Of a stretch of DNA of 18,860 nt, positions 8,741-15,934 are shown piece after piece; the first letter of the stretch is position 1; each line of letters begins with the position of its first letter. Below the pieces are notes generated by a model. The model was not told the origin of the DNA. It worked only from the letters and a program-made list of their open reading frames with translations, and ran no database searches. A program made the translations under genes and the position numbers. Location: contig JAZLGV010000037.1 of NCBI GenBank assembly GCA_045616505.1, forward strand, positions 1-18,860, in the 5' to 3' direction. This DNA comes from JAKSUT01 sp045616505 (GTDB lineage: Bacteria; Cyanobacteriota; Vampirovibrionia; Gastranaerophilales; Gastranaerophilaceae).

Positions 8741-9492
8741 TTGTTCTCCTTTAACATGATTATTGCAGAATGTCTTGCACATTTTCCGTTTTCTTTTCTG
8801 TAAGAATAGAATAAATCATTAGAACAAGATGTGCAATTCTCACATACGTCAATCTTTTTTATTCCAAAATTAGATAATTGGATTTTGTTTATTAATTTCA
8901 AATCCACTTTATTATCTGAAAAAACTTCTTTTGTATGAAATTCTTTAGGTATTGAATTTTTAATTTTTTCTAAAACATCTTCTTTTACTTCAAAACAACA
9001 TTTGCCAATGCTTGCACCAATTAATGCAATTATATCTTCTGGTTTTGAATTGTATTCTTCAATCATTTTTTGTACGGTTTTTATTCCAATTTGTTGTACT
9101 GTTCCTCTCCAACCAGCATGAGCGCATGCGATAACTTTTTTGTTTTCATCATAAAAGATTATAGGCACGCAATCAGCAAAATTTAAACCTATTGCAATAT
9201 TTGGAATGTTAGTTATAAGAGCATCAGTGTTATCAAATGTTTCTTCTGAGTTTGTTATTATTCCGATATTGTCGCTGTGGGTTTGTACGGGTATTATTAA
9301 GTTTTCAAGCGGAATATTTAATTTTTCGCATATAAATTTTTTGCTTTCTTCAACAAAGTTTATCATTTCTTCCTGACCACCGTCTTTTAAAGACAAATCT
9401 CTTGTTGTAAAGAAAGCTGTTACTTCTTTTTTATCTTCGATTAAAGAAGATGTAAGTATTGTTTTTCCGTGAAAATCATTAAATTTGAACAT
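8737..9492 (-). CDS. pgeF: PgeF/YfiH family protein (DUF152, multicopper-oxidase-like purine nucleoside or peptidoglycan editing enzyme)
   Basis: 251 residues from ATG 9492; an upstream TTG at 9537 would add 15 residues unlike the family. The metal-site motifs are clear: P-V-Q-T-H72, N-F-A-D-C108-V-P and C-A-H125-A-G-W-R-G, followed by G-K-C-C-F-E-V and the terminal F-Y-S-Y-R-K-E-N-G. Members cleave purine nucleosides (adenosine, inosine, methylthioadenosine) and in E. coli YfiH/PgeF prevents misincorporation of L-Ser in place of L-Ala in muropeptides. It is cytoplasmic. There is no Shine-Dalgarno; a perfect TATAAT ends 6 nt before the ATG, suggesting a leaderless message. The last four bases overlap the start of the SEC-C gene (ATGA), so they probably form an operon. 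Confidence 0.92.
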   Translation of the reverse strand: MFKFNDFHGKTILTSSLIEDKKEVTAFFTTRDLSLKDGGQEEMINFVEESKKFICEKLNIPLENLIIPVQTHSDNIGIITNSEETFDNTDALITNIPNIAIGLNFADCVPIIFYDENKKVIACAHAGWRGTVQQIGIKTVQKMIEEYNSKPEDIIALIGASIGKCCFEVKEDVLEKIKNSIPKEFHTKEVFSDNKVDLKLINKIQLSNFGIKKIDVCENCTSCSNDLFYSYRKENGKCARHSAIIMLKENK

Positions 9493-9504
9493 ATAGTAAT
9501 TATA
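9493..9504 (-). promoter_or_regulatory. -10 element placing the start point at the pgeF ATG
   Basis: TATAAT (9504-9499) followed by TACTAT and then ATG 9492. The 6-nt discriminator would put +1 at the A of the start codon. No good -35 is seen at 16-18 nt (AAAGCA at 17), and no TGN element, so the promoter could need an activator. Confidence 0.42.
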
Positions 9505-9537
9505 ATATACATAAATTATTATGCTTTTTGTAAACAA

Positions 9538-9564
9538 ATGTTACAGGACATGTTACGATACATG
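9538..9564. repeat. Direct and inverted repeats in the pgeF/9643 divergent region
   Basis: ATGTTAC occurs twice, at 9538-9544 and 9550-9556, exactly 12 nt apart. The second copy overlaps the inverted repeat CATGT (9549-9553), TACGAT, ACATG (9560-9564). The site lies between two divergent start regions and could be an operator. No regulator gene is near, so this is only a candidate. Confidence 0.35.
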
Positions 9565-9568
9565 GCAA

Positions 9569-9597
9569 TTTATTTATAAACAAATACTTTATATAAA
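9569..9597 (+). promoter_or_regulatory. Weak putative promoter for the 9643 gene
   Basis: TTTATT (9569-9574), 17-nt spacer, TATAAA (9592-9597). The -35 is poor. Transcription would begin near 9604, giving a leader of about 39 nt with a weak GTAGG 12 nt before the ATG. Confidence 0.28.
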
Positions 9598-9642
9598 TGT
9601 ATAAGGTTAGGTAATTTATATTAAAGTAGGTTTATTTAAATT

Positions 9643-10407
9643 ATGGCAGCAGTAGGTGCGGTAAAATCTGTATTTGAATATGCAACTGGTAAAAGTGCTC
9701 CAATAGCAGCATTAGGAGCAGCAGTTACTAGTTCTGTTTTTCTGTACCGAAACGTGAAAAAAGTTGAAGATGGTCATATTGGAAGACTTGGTGTTGCTTT
9801 AGGTCAAGGAAAGAATTTATATGACTATGCAGTAAATAAAGTTAATGCTCTTGATAACGCAATATCAAGAGCAGCAAAGACAAAAACAAAAGTAGATGAT
9901 GTAATATTAAATTCAACAAAAAAAGTTACAACCTCATTGGAAGAGGCTGCAAAAGCAGATAAATTGGTCGGTGGAGTAGGAAAAGCTGCTAATTGGGCAA
10001 GTAAGAATATAAATCCTCTGATTATAGCATCAGCAGGTATTGATATTGCCTTGGCAGATAATAAAACTGAAGCAACAGTAGAAAATGCTTGTGCTTTAAC
10101 CGCAATGTTCAGTGCAGAAAAACTTGTAAAATCTGGTGTGATACAGAAAAAAGCAAAAGAAGTCGCATCTAGTAAAGTTGTTCAAGAATCTGGATTTGTG
10201 AAAAAAGTTTTACCGAAAATAAAAGATAAAGTAGGTCAATTAGCAAAAAATTCAAAATTCCTATCAAAAGTATTGAAACATGCTCCGGGCGTATTAGGTT
10301 CAATAGGACTAATTGTGGCTTCTTGCGAAGCATACGATGCAGGTCTTGCAGTTGCAGATAAATTAATTTTAAGGAAAGACAAAGAATCGCAAGAGTACAT
10401 AGCATAG
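9643..10407 (+). CDS. Unrecognised Ala/Gly/Lys-rich basic protein
   Basis: 254 residues starting M-A-A-V-G-A-V-K, with a distant weak GTAGG. I do not recognise the family. The composition is unusual: rich in Ala, Lys, Val and Gly, basic overall, almost no aromatic residues. Three hydrophobic Gly/Ala stretches (about residues 19-36, 126-140 and 222-244) could insert in membranes or form helix bundles, while the middle (about 60-115) looks amphipathic. There is no signal peptide and no catalytic motif. A pore-forming or effector-like protein, a small structural membrane-associated protein, or a lineage-specific protein are all possible. Codon use matches the neighbours. It ends 52 nt before the SpoIID-like gene, which has its own -10. 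Confidence 0.75.
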   Translation: MAAVGAVKSVFEYATGKSAPIAALGAAVTSSVFLYRNVKKVEDGHIGRLGVALGQGKNLYDYAVNKVNALDNAISRAAKTKTKVDDVILNSTKKVTTSLEEAAKADKLVGGVGKAANWASKNINPLIIASAGIDIALADNKTEATVENACALTAMFSAEKLVKSGVIQKKAKEVASSKVVQESGFVKKVLPKIKDKVGQLAKNSKFLSKVLKHAPGVLGSIGLIVASCEAYDAGLAVADKLILRKDKESQEYIA

Positions 10408-10447
10408 CTGTGTTCCATTTTCTTAAAACTTTCTTTAAATTTTGGAT

Positions 10448-10459
10448 TATAATAAAAGT
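10448..10459 (+). promoter_or_regulatory. -10 element placing the start point at the SpoIID-like ATG
   Basis: TATAAT (10448-10453), then AAAAGT, then ATG 10460. The spacing is the same 6 nt as for pgeF and ruvC. No purine-rich ribosome-binding site fits before the ATG. The -35 region is weak. Confidence 0.45.
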
Positions 10460-11338
10460 ATGAGGAAGTTCATACTTTTATTTTTGATAATTATTTTTCA
10501 AATAATTTTTACTCAGCCATGTTTTGCTATAAAAATAGGGTTAATTGATGCTACAAGTCGTGCAGTAGTTGGTTCATCTGTTAATGCTGCAGTTATTGAT
10601 GGCAATTCAAATCGTACGATATTTACACTTGCAGGCATGACTCCTTATGAGTTGAGAGCTTACAGAAAAAGTATTGCGATAAAAGTAAGTGGTTCTTACT
10701 ATGATTTAAAAACTGATTTTATTTCTATAAAAACTTATAATGGTGGTTTTTTAAGTGTAAAAAATAAATGGTATAGAGGTCATTTTATTATTTATAACAG
10801 AAATGGTTATTTGACTATAATAAATAAAATTAATTTAGAAGATTATATAAAAGGTGTTGTTCCTTCGGAAATGCCTTCTGGATGGTCTTATGAAGCCCAT
10901 AAGGCACAAGCAATTGCCGCAAGAAGTTATGCATTAGCAAATTTAGGAAAACGTGCAAGTCATGGTTATGATTTGAAAGATACTCCAGAAGATCAAGCTT
11001 ATGGCGGAGCATCTGCAGAAAAAGGAAATACAAATAGAGCGGTTGAAGATACAAGAGAAATTGTTTTAATTTATGATTCAAAAATTATTCCAGCTTATTA
11101 TTCTGCTTCAGCGGGTGGGCAAACTACAACATCTGGAAAAGTTTGGACACATAATTTACCTTATTTGCAATCAGTTCCATCTTTTGATGACAAAATAAAA
11201 AAATCAGGGCATGGCGTTGGTATGAGCCAGCATGGAGCAAATAATTTAGCAAAGCAAGGGTATAATGCGTATCAAATTTTACAATATTTTTATCGTGGTG
11301 TTCAATTTGCAAGGATTAACCCGAATTTTTATAAGTAA
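10460..11338 (+). CDS. SpoIID/LytB-domain protein, compact form, exported
   Basis: 292 residues from ATG 10460; the TTG at 10442 lies upstream of the -10 and would spoil the signal peptide. Residues 1-23 are a signal sequence (M-R-K, a long hydrophobic run, then C-F-A). The SpoIID domain has L-E-D-Y-I-K-G-V-V-P-S-E137-M-P (the proposed catalytic Glu), A-H-K-A-Q-A-I-A-A-R-S-Y-A, A-Y-Y-S-A-S-A-G-G-Q-T, and G250-H-G-V-G-M-S-Q-H-G-A. SpoIID-type enzymes are lytic transglycosylases or amidase enhancers acting on peptidoglycan; they occur well beyond spore formers, and nothing here suggests sporulation. Only 8 residues separate V239-P-S from G250-H-G, where the family normally has on the order of 80-100. 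It probably acts in the periplasm on the cell wall. Confidence 0.9.
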   Translation: MRKFILLFLIIIFQIIFTQPCFAIKIGLIDATSRAVVGSSVNAAVIDGNSNRTIFTLAGMTPYELRAYRKSIAIKVSGSYYDLKTDFISIKTYNGGFLSVKNKWYRGHFIIYNRNGYLTIINKINLEDYIKGVVPSEMPSGWSYEAHKAQAIAARSYALANLGKRASHGYDLKDTPEDQAYGGASAEKGNTNRAVEDTREIVLIYDSKIIPAYYSASAGGQTTTSGKVWTHNLPYLQSVPSFDDKIKKSGHGVGMSQHGANNLAKQGYNAYQILQYFYRGVQFARINPNFYK

Positions 11339-11407
11339 TGAAAACCCTTGTAATTTCTTATTTTTCGTTTTTTTAAATAAACAATAAACCTTTATAAATC
11401 AATGTTT

Positions 11408-11429
11408 GTAAAGTATTTTTACTTTTTTT
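11408..11429 (+). terminator. Weak intrinsic terminator after the SpoIID-like gene
   Basis: GTAAA (11408-11412), loop, TTTAC (11418-11422), then seven T; the alternative AAAGTA/TACTTT fold uses nearly the same bases. The stem is short and AT-only. It also sits just upstream of the HU promoter. Confidence 0.38.
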
Positions 11430-11468
11430 AAAAAAAAGACTTGTAAAAACATAATAAAAATGTATAAT
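11423..11468 (+). promoter_or_regulatory. Strong promoter of the HU gene with T/A-tract UP-like element
   Basis: TTGTAA (11441-11446), 16-nt spacer, perfect TATAAT (11463-11468). T7A8 (11423-11437) lies directly upstream of the -35, like an UP element. The leader would be about 113 nt (roughly 11475-11587), without an obvious hairpin, ending in AAAAAAGGAGG. Confidence 0.62.
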
Positions 11469-11587
11469 TACTAATGTCCAACAAGGGCAGTCGTTACAGT
11501 ACGCCAATATTTGATGGGGAAAAATTATTTAAGTTTTCGTTTTCGCAAAGAATATAAATCAAAGATGGCAAAAAAAGGAGGTTCATA

Positions 11588-11860
11588 ATGAACAAAGAAG
11601 AATTGGTAAAAGAAGTAGCAAAAAAATCAAAAGTTTCTCAAAAAGCTGCAGCTGACATTTTGGCTGCTACATTAGAAACAATTGAAAAAACAGTTTCTAA
11701 AGGTAAAAAAGTTACTTTAGTTGGTTTCGGTACATTCGAACCACGTAAAAGAGCTGCAAGAACAGGACGTAACCCTCAAACAGGTGCAGTATTGAAAATT
11801 GCTGCTAAAACAGTTCCTGCATTTTCAGCTGGTAAAAAATTCAAAGAACTTGTTAAGTAG
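11588..11860 (+). CDS. hup: DNA-binding protein HU
   Basis: 90 residues, the standard HU size. The protein bends and compacts DNA as a dimer. It has the helical N-terminus M-N-K-E-E-L-V-K-E-V-A, the signature T-L-V-G-F-G-T-F-E-P-R, the DNA-inserting arm R-T-G-R-N-P-Q-T-G with its Pro, and the closing V-P-A-F-S-A-G-K-K-F-K. The sequence is closer to cyanobacterial HU than to Firmicute HU as I remember them. A near-ideal AAAAAAGGAGG sits 7 nt before the ATG, and codons are those of a highly expressed gene (GCT, GGT, CGT). The strong promoter upstream and strong hairpin downstream make it a single-gene unit. Confidence 0.98.
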   Translation: MNKEELVKEVAKKSKVSQKAAADILAATLETIEKTVSKGKKVTLVGFGTFEPRKRAARTGRNPQTGAVLKIAAKTVPAFSAGKKFKELVK

Positions 11861-11889
11861 TTATTGATTTAACAAATTTTAGAATTTGT

Positions 11890-11921
11890 AAAAGGGGAAA
11901 CTTTAAGTTTCCCCTTTTTTT
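11890..11921 (+). terminator. Strong intrinsic terminator of the HU gene
   Basis: AAAAGGGGAAAC (11890-11901), loop TTTAA, GTTTCCCCTTTT (11907-11918), a perfect 12-bp stem, with T running to 11921. The comEC -10 region begins immediately after it. Confidence 0.95.
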
Positions 11922-11929
11922 GTTATAAT
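11921..11929 (+). promoter_or_regulatory. Extended -10 promoter of comEC, abutting the HU terminator
   Basis: TGT (11921-11923) followed by perfect TATAAT (11924-11929). The only possible -35 sequences lie inside the HU terminator stem and are poor, as is normal for extended -10 promoters. ATG 11940 is 10 nt further on, so the leader would be only about 3-4 nt. Confidence 0.55.
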
Positions 11930-11939
11930 AAGAATAAGT

Positions 11940-14321
11940 ATGATAAGAAGTTTTTTCGGGTCTATAAGTCAAAATAAATTTTTCCTAATGTTCTTTACTT
12001 GCGTTGTTTACATCGCAGGTCTTTTGGCTTATTTTGAAGAATCTGCAATTATTGTTTCTGCAATTCTTGTTGTCGGTTTTGTTGTTGCGATTGTAAAAAA
12101 TTATATATCTCCAAAAATTGTCTTATTATGGCTTTTTATGTTCTTTTTTGCGTATTTTAATGCTGATTTGAGAATTAATGATTCGGACTATTTGTATAAA
12201 ATTGCACCTAAAGATGCCGTTATAAAAGGGCAAATTGTTTCAATTCCAGATACAAGTTTTGAAAATAAAACAAGATTTTTCTTTAATGTAAGTGATGTTT
12301 TTTATGAGGATGAACTTCATTCTGTATCTGCAAAAACTTATGTTAGAGTCGATTGTACAAAAGAACAAATGAAAAATTTTAAAATCGGTGATTTTTATCA
12401 AATTAACGGTAAATTGCGTGCACCTTTTAAGGTTACAAATCCTTCTCAATTTGATTATGGAAAATACTTGAAAAATTTTAACGCATTTAGTCTTTTCTAT
12501 GCAACTTATGGTGATTGTTATAAAGTAGAAAAGAAAATTGGTGCGAAATGGGGGTTTGTTCAACATTTAAATAATTTAAGAACAAGAATTATTACGACTC
12601 ATTCAAAATATTTAAAAAGTCCAAATTTGGAAATTTTAGGTGGAATAGTTTTCGGTGATGATGCAATATCGCCACCAGATCATATAAGAGAAGTTTTTAT
12701 AAATTCAGGATTGTTGCATATTTTAGCAGCTTCTGGTATGAACGTAGCATTGATTTATGGTATTTGGTTCTTTTTGTTAAATAAATTCAAAGTGCCGTAT
12801 AAATTAATTGTTGTGAGTGGTATATTTGTTGTTTCTTTTTATACTCTTATGACAGGGATGGGTGCTTCAGTTTTGAGAGCAGCTACAATTTTGATTTTTG
12901 TCCTCATCGGAAAATTGATAAATCGTGATGCTCATAGTATTTCTTTACTTTCTTTTGTTGCATTGATAATGCTGATAGCAAATCCATCGTATATAAATGA
13001 TGTAAGTTTTCAACTTTCATTTATTGTAACTTTCGGATTGCTTGTGATGATGCCATTTATTACAGAAAAATTAAAACCATATATTCCTCCGTATTTTACG
13101 GGAATTTTATTTGTTCCTTTGGTTGCACAAATTTGGGTTGCACCTATTCAAATGTATTATTTTAATTCATTTAGTTTGTATTCATTTTTTGCAAATGTTT
13201 TTGCTATGCCATTTTTGACAGTTATTTCTTTTGGTGGTTTTATAAGCTCTGTTCTTTCTATAATTACACCAATTTCAGATATTGTTTGCAGATTTTTTGA
13301 TTTTGTACTAAATCCGTTTTTGAATATTTTAGTATGGATTTCAACATTTTTTGCAAGTTTGCCAGAGTCTTTAATGACTATGCCAAAGCCAAGCGTTGTT
13401 CAAATTTTATTGTATTATTCGCTTGTTGTTTTACTTATATTTATTATAAAACATGGATTTAGTAGAAAAACTGTTACATCACTTTTTATCATTAGTTTTT
13501 CATTATTTATGTTGAGTGTAAATTATTCAAACAAGATGGAAATAATAACTTTTGATGTTCAAAATGCAGATGCGATTTTGTTAAAAACTCCTGATAATAA
13601 ATATTTTATTATTGATTCAGGTAAAATGCCTTATAATTCAGGAAAAAGTCAGGCAAAGTATGTTATCAATAAATATTTAAAAGATAGAGGGGTTAAAAAT
13701 ATTGATGGAATGATTTTGACTCATTTCGACGCTGATCATGCTGGTGGTGCGGAAGATTTAATCTCTTCTTTAAATATTAAACATGTTTATGTTAATTCTT
13801 TGCATGATAAATCTCCGATAGCTCAAAATCTTTATGCAAAATATCCAGAAAAATTACGTTTAGTTCATAACGGACAAACAATTTATAAACAAGATAATGT
13901 GAAAGTTCAACTTTTCGAAGCAGGGTTTAGTGGCAAAGGTAAAAAATCTTCTTCAAATGAAAATTCAATTATGACATTAGCTTCAGAAGGTGAACATGAC
14001 ACCTTGTTAATGGGCGATGCAGGTGTTGATGCTTTTGAAAAAGTTCAAGCAAAGTTGCCTAAAAAAGTTGAGGTTTTAAAAGTTGGTCATCATGGTGCTC
14101 AAAATGTTGTTAATAAGAAAATGTTAGATAGATTAAATCCAGATTATGCAATTATTTCAACAGGTAAAAATAACTATGGACATCCAAACGGTGTTGTTTT
14201 AGATACTCTAAAATCAAACAACGTAAAAGTTTTAAGAACAGATAGAAATAATGCAATCAAATTAGATTCCACTAAAGTTCAATCTTTCTCAAAAGAAAAA
14301 GGTTGGGTTGATATTAAATAA
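11940..14321 (+). CDS. comEC: ComEC/Rec2 DNA-uptake channel with C-terminal metallo-beta-lactamase domain
   Basis: 793 residues with the full three-part ComEC layout. The N-terminus has membrane segments (about 15-75), then a DUF4131/OB-like soluble region to about residue 190. The Competence domain follows (about 215-520) with G-I-V-F-G-D-D, then S-G-L-L-H-I-L-A-A-S-G-M-N and many transmembrane helices. The MBL-fold domain has H595-F-D-A-D-H600, L-M-G-D-A-G and V-G-H-H-G-A, matching the motifs thought to degrade or process the non-transported strand. ComEC carries single-stranded DNA across the inner membrane in natural transformation. ComEA or ComFC are not in the window. It has no Shine-Dalgarno and a -10 very near the start, so translation may be near-leaderless. 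The stop is 3 nt from that of mtnA. Confidence 0.96.
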   Translation: MIRSFFGSISQNKFFLMFFTCVVYIAGLLAYFEESAIIVSAILVVGFVVAIVKNYISPKIVLLWLFMFFFAYFNADLRINDSDYLYKIAPKDAVIKGQIVSIPDTSFENKTRFFFNVSDVFYEDELHSVSAKTYVRVDCTKEQMKNFKIGDFYQINGKLRAPFKVTNPSQFDYGKYLKNFNAFSLFYATYGDCYKVEKKIGAKWGFVQHLNNLRTRIITTHSKYLKSPNLEILGGIVFGDDAISPPDHIREVFINSGLLHILAASGMNVALIYGIWFFLLNKFKVPYKLIVVSGIFVVSFYTLMTGMGASVLRAATILIFVLIGKLINRDAHSISLLSFVALIMLIANPSYINDVSFQLSFIVTFGLLVMMPFITEKLKPYIPPYFTGILFVPLVAQIWVAPIQMYYFNSFSLYSFFANVFAMPFLTVISFGGFISSVLSIITPISDIVCRFFDFVLNPFLNILVWISTFFASLPESLMTMPKPSVVQILLYYSLVVLLIFIIKHGFSRKTVTSLFIISFSLFMLSVNYSNKMEIITFDVQNADAILLKTPDNKYFIIDSGKMPYNSGKSQAKYVINKYLKDRGVKNIDGMILTHFDADHAGGAEDLISSLNIKHVYVNSLHDKSPIAQNLYAKYPEKLRLVHNGQTIYKQDNVKVQLFEAGFSGKGKKSSSNENSIMTLASEGEHDTLLMGDAGVDAFEKVQAKLPKKVEVLKVGHHGAQNVVNKKMLDRLNPDYAIISTGKNNYGHPNGVVLDTLKSNNVKVLRTDRNNAIKLDSTKVQSFSKEKGWVDIK

Positions 14322-14333
14322 ATCTTATTTATT
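14317..14333. terminator. AT-only stem-loop holding both comEC and mtnA stop codons
   Basis: AATAAAT (14317-14323), CTT, ATTTATT (14327-14333): a 7-bp inverted repeat. It contains the TAA of comEC (14319-14321) and the TAA of mtnA (14327-14325 on the minus strand). It might work in both directions, but the stem is weak. Confidence 0.3.
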
Positions 14334-15407
14334 AGCTTTTTCAAAAGCTTCGGCAATAGATTTATTGTAATCAGGTCTTAAAATACCATGTTCTGTTATG
14401 ATACCTGCAATAAGTTCATGTGGAGTTACATCAAAAGCTGGGTTTATAACTTTTACTCCTTCTGCACAAATTGTTTTTCCATTTATGTGTGTAACTTCTT
14501 CGTGTGAACGTTCTTCAATTTTTATTTCATCACCTGTTTTAATTTTTGTGTCAATTGTTGAAAGTGGTGCTGCTATGTAGAATGGAACATTATGATATTT
14601 TGCAGAAATTGCAACTGTATATGTTCCTATTTTGTTTGCAGTATCACCGTTTGCTGCAATTCTATCTGCTCCTACGACAACCATATCAATCATACCTTTT
14701 TTCATAAAATAAGAACACATGCCATCAGTAATCAATGTTACAGGAATTTTATCCATAACAAGTTCAAAAGTTGTAAGTCTTGCACCTTGTTGTCTTGGTC
14801 TTGTTTCGTCTGCAAATACTTGAATTGATGGGTCTTTTGCAAAAGCAGAACGTATAACACCTAGTGCTGTTCCGTATCCTACTGTTGCTAATGCACCTGC
14901 GTTACAGTGAGTTAAAATTGTTGCTCCTTTTGGAACAACTTCTGCACCGTAATCGCCCATGCGTTTGTTGATTTCTATATCTTCATCTTCAAGTTTTATT
15001 GCTTGTTCTATTAATTCTTTTATAAGTTCTTTGATATTTGAATTTGAAGAATTGATTAATTCTATTTGTTTTTCTACTGCCCAACGAAGATTTACTGCAG
15101 TTGGTCTGCAACTTATTAAATATTCAGCGCATTCTTTTAATTTTGTTTTAAATTCATCAATATTTTGAATTGTTTTTGCAAATTCTTGTGCGTATAAACA
15201 TACTCCATGCGCACCAGCAATCCCAATAGCAGGAGCACCTCTGACAATCATAGTTTTTATCGCATCAAACATCTCTTGTCCAGTTTTTATTTCAATATAT
15301 TTGTATTCATAAGGAATAAGTGTTTGGTCTATCATTTTTGAAACACCATTCATTTCCTCTTTTTGTGTCCATTCAATTGTTTTTATGTTTGATTTGAATT
15401 CAGCCAT
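14325..15407 (-). CDS. mtnA: Methylthioribose-1-phosphate isomerase
   Basis: 360 residues. MtnA isomerises 5-methylthioribose-1-phosphate to methylthioribulose-1-phosphate in the methionine salvage pathway; related enzymes also act on 5-deoxyribose-1-phosphate. The aldose-isomerase/eIF2B-like fold is shown by M-I-V-R-G-A-P-A-I-G-I-A-G-A, T-H-C168-N-A-G-A-L-A-T-V-G-Y-G and G-A-D248-R-I-A-A-N-G-D-T-A-N-K-I-G-T. C168 and D248 correspond to the catalytic Cys and Asp of B. subtilis MtnA (C160 and D240, offset 8). These favour MtnA over eIF2B-alpha or ribose-1,5-bisphosphate isomerase. GGAG lies 10 nt before ATG 15407. It is the last gene of the ruvC operon; no other mtn gene is in the window. Confidence 0.95.
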   Translation of the reverse strand: MAEFKSNIKTIEWTQKEEMNGVSKMIDQTLIPYEYKYIEIKTGQEMFDAIKTMIVRGAPAIGIAGAHGVCLYAQEFAKTIQNIDEFKTKLKECAEYLISCRPTAVNLRWAVEKQIELINSSNSNIKELIKELIEQAIKLEDEDIEINKRMGDYGAEVVPKGATILTHCNAGALATVGYGTALGVIRSAFAKDPSIQVFADETRPRQQGARLTTFELVMDKIPVTLITDGMCSYFMKKGMIDMVVVGADRIAANGDTANKIGTYTVAISAKYHNVPFYIAAPLSTIDTKIKTGDEIKIEERSHEEVTHINGKTICAEGVKVINPAFDVTPHELIAGIITEHGILRPDYNKSIAEAFEKANK

Positions 15408-15436
15408 TATATATTTTCTCCTGTTTGTAAATATTC

Positions 15437-15916
15437 CTAGTTGTCTATTTCTATTTCAAAATTTTCATTTGCTTCTTTTTTTATTCCTGTCAAATATTCA
15501 TACACATAAGCTGTTACAAGTCCAGAAAATGCATTCATTAATGCGCTTAAAATAGCTATAAATATGACAAGCATTACAAGAACAAAAAATCCTGATGCTT
15601 TTAATAAATAAAGTATTCCGTATGTATTGTAAGATTTAAAAATTAATCCGATTATTGATACAAGAGGAATAAATACGATAGAAAAAGCGATGAAAGAAAC
15701 AAAACCAGAAATAGCACCTAAAATAGCTCCCTCTCTAGTGTTTATTATTCCAATTGCATCATTTTTTTTCATATAAACAAGAACAATTGCAGATACGCAT
15801 AAAATTAAGGCCATAAAAGCGAAAGTTTTTATAAATGGAATAAGTGTTATTACTCCAAGTATTCCACCTAATATTGCACTTAATATTGCTATTTCTTTCA
15901 TTAATAATTGGTTCAT
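15437..15916 (-). CDS. Hypothetical integral membrane protein, 4-5 helices
   Basis: 159 residues; AAAGGAA lies 7 nt before ATG 15916. Hydrophobic segments at about 8-29, 31-49, 64-92 and 105-137 give four or five membrane helices, with many Gly/Ala/Ser small residues (G-G-I-L-G-V, G-A-I-L-G-A-I-S-G). The short C-terminal tail is acidic (E-A-N-E-N-F-E-I-E-I-D-N). I do not recognise a family, and no motif suggests transport or catalysis. It starts 18 nt after the ruvC stop and ends 29 nt before mtnA, so it belongs to their operon. Confidence 0.82.
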   Translation of the reverse strand: MNQLLMKEIAILSAILGGILGVITLIPFIKTFAFMALILCVSAIVLVYMKKNDAIGIINTREGAILGAISGFVSFIAFSIVFIPLVSIIGLIFKSYNTYGILYLLKASGFFVLVMLVIFIAILSALMNAFSGLVTAYVYEYLTGIKKEANENFEIEIDN

Positions 15917-15934
15917 AGTTATGTTCCTTTCAAA

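Noticed and set aside
9535..9537. TTG 9537 as start of pgeF
   Set aside because: It lies upstream of the TATAAT and adds 15 residues that do not look like the family.
10460..11338. Sporulation capacity from the SpoIID-like gene
   Set aside because: SpoIID domains are widespread in non-spore-formers, and no other sporulation gene is present.
11566..11655. Small upstream frame in the HU leader starting ATG 11566
   Set aside because: It has no ribosome-binding site, and runs into HU in another frame; the AGGAGG clearly serves ATG 11588.
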